NCBI GenBank assembly: GCA_045627365.1
Contig: JAZQNN010000025.1
Coordinates: 1-11,130, forward strand
Direction of reading: 5' to 3'
Length of the DNA: 11,130 bases
From: RGIG5612 sp045627365
GTDB taxonomy: Bacteria > Bacillota > Clostridia > Lachnospirales > Lachnospiraceae
Position 1 is the stretch's first letter; each line of letters opens with the position of its first letter. The position numbers and the translations under genes are program-made. Under the pieces are notes generated by a model, which ran no database searches, was not told the DNA's origin, and saw only the letters and a list, made by a program, of their open reading frames with translations. This document shows positions 5,877 through 11,130 of this stretch, in pieces.

Positions 5877-6770
5877 ATGAGACATTCAACTAGACATACA
5901 TTAAATCAAACAAAGAGTTATAGGAAGAAGAGATACGAGTTCTGGGAAACATGCAAGCGTATGTTCAGAACTCCAAGCGCAAAGGTCGGCGGAATCATTT
6001 TCGTTATCATGGTCGGTGCAGGTCTTTTGGCACCATTGATCGCTCCGTTTGATCCAATGGAAATGGATCTTCGTTCAATATTCCAGGCACCGAGTGCCGC
6101 CCACTGGTTCGGAACTGATGCAATGGGACGAGATATTTTCTCACGTGTCCTTCATGGTACAAAGTACTCAGTTGCTCTTGGCGTTATCTGCTCATTTACA
6201 GGTACTATCTGCGGTATCATCCTGGGAAGTGTTGCCGGATATTTTGGCGGTATCGTTGAGGACATTATCATGCGTTTTTGCGATATCTGGATGGCAATCC
6301 CGGGCATGCTGCTCACGATCATTCTTTCTGCAGCTTTGGGCGCAGGTTTCTTTAACACAGTACTGGCAATGAGTATCGGACACATTCCTAACGGTGCGCG
6401 AATGACCAGAGGTATGATCCTGGCTGAACGTGAGAAGGAATACATAGAGGCCGCGGAATCGATCAATACGCCGAAGACGTCGATCATGTTCAAACATCTG
6501 CTGCCGAATGTTATTTCACCTTCACTGCTGGCTCTGACCATGGGTGTTGGCGCCAACATCACAGGTGCTGCTGGCTTAAGTTACCTTGGATTAGGTATTC
6601 AGCCGCCTATGCCGGAATGGGGCGCTATGCTTTCAGACGGAACGAAGTACATCATGCAGTACCCGTACATGATCCTGTTCCCCGGCCTTGTAATCGGTAT
6701 TTTCGTATTTGCTGTTAACCTTATGGGCGATGGTCTTCGCGATGCGCTTGATCCTAAGCTGAGACATTGA
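5877..6770 (+). CDS. dppC: ABC importer permease, DppC/OppC family
   Basis: This 297-residue permease is the partner of the preceding one. The start at 5877 (MRHSTRHTLN) follows AGAGG ten bases upstream and gives the usual basic N-terminal tail before the first helix (about 37-56). An upstream in-frame ATG at 5790 would overlap the previous gene by 80 bases and is rejected. Family hallmarks are FGTDAMGRDIFSR at 78-90, the coupling loop beginning EYIEAAES at 188-195 and ending FKHLLPN at 205-211, LSYLGLGIQPP at 234-244 and the terminal GDGLRDALDPKLR at 284-296. In the EAA loop the usually conserved Gly is Asn197, a modest departure. It forms a heterodimeric membrane channel with the DppB-like subunit. 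The first ATPase gene begins 15 bases downstream behind a strong AGGAGGG. Confidence 0.94.
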   Translation: MRHSTRHTLNQTKSYRKKRYEFWETCKRMFRTPSAKVGGIIFVIMVGAGLLAPLIAPFDPMEMDLRSIFQAPSAAHWFGTDAMGRDIFSRVLHGTKYSVALGVICSFTGTICGIILGSVAGYFGGIVEDIIMRFCDIWMAIPGMLLTIILSAALGAGFFNTVLAMSIGHIPNGARMTRGMILAEREKEYIEAAESINTPKTSIMFKHLLPNVISPSLLALTMGVGANITGAAGLSYLGLGIQPPMPEWGAMLSDGTKYIMQYPYMILFPGLVIGIFVFAVNLMGDGLRDALDPKLRH

Positions 6771-6785
6771 TAGGAGGGTAATGAT

Positions 6786-7769
6786 ATGAGTGAAGAAAAG
6801 AAAGCTTTCCTGTCTGTAGAAGACTTATACGTAGAATATACATCCGGCGGAGAAAGAATTTACTCCGTTAATGGTATCTCCTTCTCCCTTGAGAGGGGAA
6901 GGACCATAGGACTCGTAGGCGAGACCGGTGCCGGCAAAACGACTATTGCAAAGGCTATCCTGAGGATACTCCCGGATCCGGGCGGAAAGCTTGTCGGCGG
7001 AAGAGTAGTGCTTGACGGGGTAGACATTACACAAATTTCGGAAGATGAAATGCGTTCTTACCGTGGAAATAAGATCGCTATGATTTTCCAGGATCCTATG
7101 ACAGCCCTTAACCCTCTTATGAGAGTAGGCGAACAGATCGTAGAAGTTATAGAACTCCATGACCGCAGTGTTGACCATAAGGCAGCGGAGAAGAAGGCAA
7201 TGGAAATGCTGGCAATGGTAGGAATACCTGAGGAAAGGTTCGTAGAGTATCCTCATCAGTTTTCCGGTGGCATGAAACAGAGAGTTGTTATAGCTATGGC
7301 ACTGGCATGCCAGCCTGATGTTATCCTGGCTGACGAGCCTACCACAGCTCTTGATGTTACTATACAGGCTCAGGTCCTTGATCTTATAAAAGAATTGCGT
7401 GACAAGTATCAGACATCGATGATCCTTATCACACACGATCTGGGTGTTGTAGCAGAAACCTGCGATGATGTAGCTGTTGTTTATGCAGGACAGATCGTTG
7501 AATCAGGAACTAAACGTCACCTGTTCAAGAATCCTCAGCATCCGTATACACTGGGACTTTTCAATTCTATGCCAAGCATGGCAGAGGGCAGAGACAGACT
7601 GAATACAATTCCGGGTCTTCCGCCAGATCCTGCCAATCTTCCGGAAGGATGCAAGTTCAATCCCAGATGCCCGTATGCAACTGACGCATGCAGAAGCGGA
7701 GATATTCCGCTGACTGAAATTGAACCGGGTCATTTCTGCAGATGCATCAATTTGAAAAGGGAGGATTAA
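6786..7769 (+). CDS. dppD: ABC importer ATPase, DppD/OppD family
   Basis: This 327-residue ATPase powers the importer from the cytoplasmic face. Visible elements in order: Walker A GETGAGKT (45-52), Q-loop Gln102 in FQDP, signature FSGGMKQR (159-166), Walker B VILADEP with Glu184, D-loop ALD ending at Asp190, and switch His217. The C-terminal extension carries Cys289, Cys295, Cys302 and Cys318 (CKFNPRC and so on), the pattern of the oligopeptide/dipeptide ABC C-terminal domain, where related proteins bind an iron-sulfur cluster. That C-terminal domain separates this family from sugar-type ATPases. AGGAGGG precedes the ATG by seven bases. Only three bases separate its stop from the next ATPase start, so the two are tightly coupled. 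Confidence 0.95.
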   Translation: MSEEKKAFLSVEDLYVEYTSGGERIYSVNGISFSLERGRTIGLVGETGAGKTTIAKAILRILPDPGGKLVGGRVVLDGVDITQISEDEMRSYRGNKIAMIFQDPMTALNPLMRVGEQIVEVIELHDRSVDHKAAEKKAMEMLAMVGIPEERFVEYPHQFSGGMKQRVVIAMALACQPDVILADEPTTALDVTIQAQVLDLIKELRDKYQTSMILITHDLGVVAETCDDVAVVYAGQIVESGTKRHLFKNPQHPYTLGLFNSMPSMAEGRDRLNTIPGLPPDPANLPEGCKFNPRCPYATDACRSGDIPLTEIEPGHFCRCINLKRED

Positions 7770-7772
7770 TTT

Positions 7773-8732
7773 ATGGAACCTCTTATCAAAGTAGAAAACC
7801 TTAAAAAATATTTCGATGTTCCTGCCGGCAAAAACCATGCTGTTGATGGTGTAAGCTTCGAAATCAAACCGGGCGAGACTCTGGGAGTCGTTGGAGAGTC
7901 AGGATGCGGAAAGTCCACGCTGGGACGTACCATCATCCGTCTTCAGGAAGCCACAGACGGCAAGGTATATCTCGAAGGTAAGGATATTACCCATATAAAG
8001 GGACGTGAGCTTAAGAAGGCACGTGAGAAAATGCAGATCATCTTCCAGGATCCGTATTCATCTCTTAACCCGAGAATGAGCGTTCATGACACTATTCTTG
8101 AGCCCATTAAGAGAAGTGGCCTTTATAAGGGCAAACAGGCAGTACAGGATGAAATCGACCGTCTGATGAGTATGTGCGGAATAGATGACCGTCTGATGTA
8201 TTCATTCCCTCACGAGCTTGACGGCGGACGACGTCAGAGAGTAGGTATCGCCAGAGCACTGGCTCTTAAGCCGAAGTTCATTATGTGTGATGAGCCGGTT
8301 TCAGCCCTTGATGTAAGTATTCAGGCTCAGGTCCTTAACCTCCTGATGGATCTGAAGGATGAGCTGGGAATGGCATATATGTTCGTAACACATGACCTTT
8401 CTGTTGTTAAGCATATTTCGAACAACATTCTGGTTATGTATCTGGGACAGGCTGTTGAGAAAGCATCTACGAAGGATCTTTTCACTAATACATTGCATCC
8501 TTATACCAAGGTACTGCTTTCGGCGATCCCGTCAACAGACATTGATAACCCTATGAAGAGGATACCTCTTAAGGGTGAGGTTACCAGCCCTATCAACCCT
8601 AAGCCAGGCTGCCGTTTTGCACCAAGATGCCCATATGCCAGCGAAGAGTGCATGCGGCCGCAGGTACTGGAGGAAGTACTTCCGGGTCATTTTGTTTCCT
8701 GCTGCAAGGTAAGGGAACTGAATAACTTTTAA
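7773..8732 (+). CDS. dppF: ABC importer ATPase, DppF/OppF family
   Basis: This is the second ATPase of the importer, 319 residues, pairing with the DppD-like subunit. Walker A is GESGCGKS (41-48), the Q-loop Gln is 92, Walker B is FIMCDEP with Glu174, the D-loop is SALD ending at Asp180, and the switch His is 207. The signature reads ELDGGRRQR (148-156): the usual LSGGQ Ser is Asp150 and the Gln is Arg153. I recall this LDGGRRQR form in some Firmicutes homologues, so it is probably a lineage variant rather than a defect. The C-terminal Cys cluster is present (280, 286, 293 and 310/311). GGGAGG at 7759-7764 overlaps the end of the previous gene and precedes ATG by eight bases. The binding-protein gene follows after 58 bases with no terminator seen. 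Confidence 0.95.
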   Translation: MEPLIKVENLKKYFDVPAGKNHAVDGVSFEIKPGETLGVVGESGCGKSTLGRTIIRLQEATDGKVYLEGKDITHIKGRELKKAREKMQIIFQDPYSSLNPRMSVHDTILEPIKRSGLYKGKQAVQDEIDRLMSMCGIDDRLMYSFPHELDGGRRQRVGIARALALKPKFIMCDEPVSALDVSIQAQVLNLLMDLKDELGMAYMFVTHDLSVVKHISNNILVMYLGQAVEKASTKDLFTNTLHPYTKVLLSAIPSTDIDNPMKRIPLKGEVTSPINPKPGCRFAPRCPYASEECMRPQVLEEVLPGHFVSCCKVRELNNF

Positions 8733-8790
8733 CTATGTTTCCTGGAACCGGAATGGGTTCTAAAATATAAATCAAGAAAGGAAAAAGAAA

Positions 8791-10566
8791 ATGAAGAAAA
8801 TTATAGCATTGTTACTCGCTCTTGTTATGGTTGTTTCACTCTGCGCATGCGGTGGCGGCAAGGATACTCCTGAAACCAAAGCAAATGCAGAAACCAAAAA
8901 AAGCGGTGCAGAAACAACTGCAGCAGGCGGCGAAGAAACCTCACCTGCAACAGTTGAAGAAAAGCAGTCAGGCCTTGCAGCAAAGCTTGAAGAGAACGGT
9001 ATTATCAACTATGCTGATTTCGGAAAAGCAGATGTAATCGATTCTTCACGCAAGACAACAGCTGACGGCGGCAAGTATAAGTCAATTACTCTTGGCGCAC
9101 AGAATGAAATTAAGTCATGGACAGCATGGCAGTCAGGACGTGGACGCAGCGAGCTCGTTATCGGTGCTGTATGGGAGCCACTGGCTTACAATACAGACGG
9201 TTTCGAAATCGAGAACTGCCTTGCCAAGAACTGGTACTGGAAAGATGAGAACAACAAGACAGATTGCATCGTTGAAATCTACGATTACATCAAAGACCAG
9301 GACGGCAACGAGATCAAAGCTTCTGACGTTAAGTTCTCATTAGAGCAGGCTCAGGGCGCTGGAATCGCCGGCGATTACAACAAGATCGATCACATCGAAA
9401 TCGTTGATGATTATACAGTTGATATCGTTTTCAAGGAGCCTAATGATTCTATCATTATCCTTTCAACAATCCTTTTCACAGCTATCGCTTCTGAGAAGGC
9501 AACTGCTGAGCATGATTTCGTTTCAGATCCTTGCGGAACAGGCCCTTACAAGCTTGAAAGCCAGGTTGTAGGCGCAAACTATCACCTCGTTCGTAATGAG
9601 AATTACTGGCAGAAAGCTGATCAATGCTGCTTAACAGCATCAGGACAGGGCAATGTTGATGAAATCAATGTTGAAGTTATCAGCGAAAACAACACAAGAT
9701 ACATGGCATTTGAAAACGGAGAGATCTTCTCTGTTGCTGTTGATTCACTTAACGTTCCTGACTTCCTTGAAGGCGGAAAGCATTTCGGAGAGTACACAGT
9801 TACTTATGAGCTTAATGCAGGACGTTACGGTATTGAGTTCAATATGTCAGGCAAAGACAAGTCAGGCGTTATGGGCGATGAGAACCTTCGTAAGGCTATC
9901 TGCTACGCTATTGACGGCGAAGGCATTGTAGCTGCAGTAGGTGAGTATGGCTATTATCAGGTTCACGGCGAAGCCGGCGTTTCATGCAATGGCTACCAGA
10001 ACGAATGGGATCAGCTTGAGAACTACTACAGCGTATACGATCTTGACCTTGCAAAGGATTATCTTTCAAAGTCAAAGTATAACGGAGAAACTCTGGTATT
10101 CCTTGTACAGAGCGGACAGACCTGTATGGAAACAGCAGCTCAGATCATTCAGCAGGAACTTCTTATGATCGGCATTAATGTTGAAATTCAGATCCTTGAC
10201 ATGGCTGTTATGAGAGACGCTATGGGCGCTTTCGAATGGGATATCGCAGCATTCATGTGGGCAGGCGATGACATTGCTCAGCAGTGGGCAAGACAGCTCG
10301 ATGTAACCGGACAGGAGTCTGGCCTTACAGAGAACGGTCTTAATGATCCTGAGTTCCAGCAGATGATCGCTGACGTTCAGCTTGACTCTAAGCGCAGTGA
10401 TGAACTGATCAACAAGATCCAGCAGTACATGGTTGACAACTGCATTATGTACAGCTTATTCGGTCAGGTAAACTACATCGCTTACAATAAAGATCTTGCA
10501 AGAATGTCCTACTCAAGCGGACACAAGCAGACTGACTGGGGTGGAGCAGATTACTATCTTGACTAA
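8791..10566 (+). CDS. ABC importer substrate-binding lipoprotein (SBP_bac_5 family)
   Basis: This 591-residue extracellular receptor delivers substrate to the importer encoded just upstream. A signal peptide with a basic start (MKK), a hydrophobic core and lipobox LCAC (17-20) predicts lipid attachment at Cys20. A flexible linker rich in Gly, Ala, Thr, Glu and Lys spans about 21-60. The folded part shows family 5 landmarks: an IKASDVKFSLEQA segment (175-187), CGTGPYKLE (248-256), NENYWQKA (269-276) and LRKAICYAIDGEGI (366-379). Family members bind peptides, nickel chelates or, in several Firmicutes and Thermotogae, oligosaccharides, so the class does not settle the ligand. Many aromatic residues are consistent with any of these. 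GAAAGGA at 8776-8782 precedes ATG by eight bases. Placing the receptor last in the operon, followed by a strong hairpin, may let it be made in excess over the membrane parts. Confidence 0.93.
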   Translation: MKKIIALLLALVMVVSLCACGGGKDTPETKANAETKKSGAETTAAGGEETSPATVEEKQSGLAAKLEENGIINYADFGKADVIDSSRKTTADGGKYKSITLGAQNEIKSWTAWQSGRGRSELVIGAVWEPLAYNTDGFEIENCLAKNWYWKDENNKTDCIVEIYDYIKDQDGNEIKASDVKFSLEQAQGAGIAGDYNKIDHIEIVDDYTVDIVFKEPNDSIIILSTILFTAIASEKATAEHDFVSDPCGTGPYKLESQVVGANYHLVRNENYWQKADQCCLTASGQGNVDEINVEVISENNTRYMAFENGEIFSVAVDSLNVPDFLEGGKHFGEYTVTYELNAGRYGIEFNMSGKDKSGVMGDENLRKAICYAIDGEGIVAAVGEYGYYQVHGEAGVSCNGYQNEWDQLENYYSVYDLDLAKDYLSKSKYNGETLVFLVQSGQTCMETAAQIIQQELLMIGINVEIQILDMAVMRDAMGAFEWDIAAFMWAGDDIAQQWARQLDVTGQESGLTENGLNDPEFQQMIADVQLDSKRSDELINKIQQYMVDNCIMYSLFGQVNYIAYNKDLARMSYSSGHKQTDWGGADYYLD

Positions 10567-10599
10567 TCCCGGATAATAATCAATAATCAGTATCCAAAT

Positions 10600-10634
10600 A
10601 TTGTCCTCCCGCACGGAAAGTGCGGGAGGACAAT
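10600..10634 (+). other. Perfect 15-bp hairpin without U-tract between binding protein and third hydrolase
   Basis: ATTGTCCTCCCGCAC (10600-10614) and GTGCGGGAGGACAAT (10620-10634) pair perfectly around a GGAAA loop. The stem is GC-rich and 34 bases after the binding-protein stop, but TAAAGAAAGG follows instead of a T run. It could stabilise the 3' end of an abundant receptor mRNA, or be an inefficient terminator that lets some transcription into the next gene. The right arm contains GGGAGGA, a Shine-Dalgarno-like sequence buried in the stem, but too far from the next ATG to serve it. Confidence 0.75.
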
Positions 10635-10654
10635 TAAAGAAAGGTTTTCAGTAA

Positions 10655-11130
10655 ATGAGCAATTATATTTTGGATTGCGTATGTGTTACGGATAACTTCC
10701 GTGACGGACAAAAAATAATCGGTGCCAGGTTAAAATATGACAGGCCGGTCGACCCGAGAAGGATCAGCCCGGCGCAGTTCAAGGTCAAAGGCAGGCGCGT
10801 TGTGGATCTTACTGTAGAAGGAGATACCGTTACAGTAAACCTTGATCCAAACGAAAGAGCTGCATATATAGTAGAACCTGCCGGCAATGATAACCCGCCA
10901 AAGATGCCTCCGGGAGGACCGGGAGCCGGCGGACCACCTAAGAATATGCCTGAAGCTTTCAGAGCCCCGAGAGTTGTCGAGGTAAAACAGGCTGTTCCTA
11001 TTGCAGCAGCTGACGGCAGTGAAATACCTGCCTTTGATGATTTTATCGCCACAACATCGGCAGAAGAACCTGTAATATGTGATTTTATTCAGGATGAGTT
11101 TGAAGGTTTGCCTTATAACCTTTATATCCC
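10655..11130 (+). CDS. Esterase-family hydrolase, N-terminal part (3' end outside window)
   Basis: The frame runs from ATG at 10655 (MSNYILDCVC) to the window end, 158 full codons, with AAAGG about ten bases upstream. The N-terminal 75 residues form a beta-rich domain (VTDNFRDGQKIIGARLKYDR, then KVKGRRVVDLTVEGD) resembling the Ig-like N-terminal domain found before PHB-depolymerase-like esterases (PF18435-like). A Pro/Gly-rich stretch follows at about 80-99 (PPKMPPGGPGAGGPP), then a segment ending EGLPYNLYIP, which matches the entry strand of many alpha/beta-hydrolase esterases. The catalytic Ser-Asp-His would lie beyond the window. No signal peptide is seen. It is a different subfamily from the two minus-strand esterases. 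The hairpin before it suggests it is expressed less than, or separately from, the importer genes. Family assignment rests on the N-terminal pattern only. Confidence 0.65.
   Translation, partial: MSNYILDCVCVTDNFRDGQKIIGARLKYDRPVDPRRISPAQFKVKGRRVVDLTVEGDTVTVNLDPNERAAYIVEPAGNDNPPKMPPGGPGAGGPPKNMPEAFRAPRVVEVKQAVPIAAADGSEIPAFDDFIATTSAEEPVICDFIQDEFEGLPYNLYI

Noticed and set aside
6825..7436. 203-codon minus-strand open frame opposite the DppD-like gene
   Set aside because: It is antisense to conserved ATPase motifs, lacks a recognisable domain and reads as a codon-usage shadow.
8750..8765. Short GAACC/GGTTC hairpin between the second ATPase and binding-protein genes
   Set aside because: Only about 5 bp of stem and no T run; too weak to call a terminator or attenuator.
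10663..11052. 129-codon minus-strand open frame opposite the third hydrolase
   Set aside because: Its Pro/Gly/Ser-rich composition mirrors the plus-strand Pro/Gly linker, and the plus-strand frame has domain resemblance and a start signal.
1..11130. CRISPR array, tRNA, rRNA, insertion sequence or phage genes
   Set aside because: No spaced direct repeats, cloverleaf-like segments, transposase motifs or integrase motifs were seen on reading the window.

Overview
This window reads like a chromosomal locus of a Gram-positive anaerobe in the Clostridia, most plausibly a rumen or gut Lachnospiraceae of the Butyrivibrio type. The evidence is the Firmicutes-style DppBCDF transporter, a clostridial lipobox (LCAC followed by glycines), AGGAGG-type ribosome binding sites, moderate GC and tight operon packing. 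The organism call is inference from gene style, not from a marker gene.

Layout. Left block, plus strand (1-2120): the C-terminal part of an amidohydrolase-like protein, a 497-residue protein that I do not recognise but that has beta-helix-like repeats, and a 67-residue protein with two identical tetra-cysteine motifs. The block ends at a hairpin terminator (2119-2154) that probably works in both directions, because the next operon converges on it. Second block, minus strand (4493 down to 2160): two tandem alpha/beta-hydrolase (feruloyl/acetyl esterase-like) paralogues. The upstream one has an intact nucleophile elbow and oxyanion motif. The downstream one has lost both. Between this operon and the next lies a 431-base divergent intergenic region (4494-4924) with several inverted repeats that look like operators and leader hairpins. 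Third block, plus strand (4925-10566): a complete peptide/nickel/oligosaccharide-type ABC importer in the order permease, permease, ATPase, ATPase, lipoprotein binding protein. A perfect 15-bp hairpin follows. Last, on the plus strand, comes the start of a third hydrolase of a different esterase subfamily, cut by the window end.

How it may work together. An importer is flanked on both sides by three esterase-like proteins and preceded by an amidohydrolase-like protein. None of the esterases or the amidohydrolase fragment shows an export signal, so the likely logic is import first, then hydrolysis inside the cell. A working hypothesis is uptake and cytoplasmic breakdown of ester-decorated small molecules, such as feruloylated or acetylated oligosaccharides or aromatic esters derived from plant cell walls. 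The two unrecognised genes at the left, the serine-less esterase paralogue and the operator-rich intergenic region are the least explained parts.
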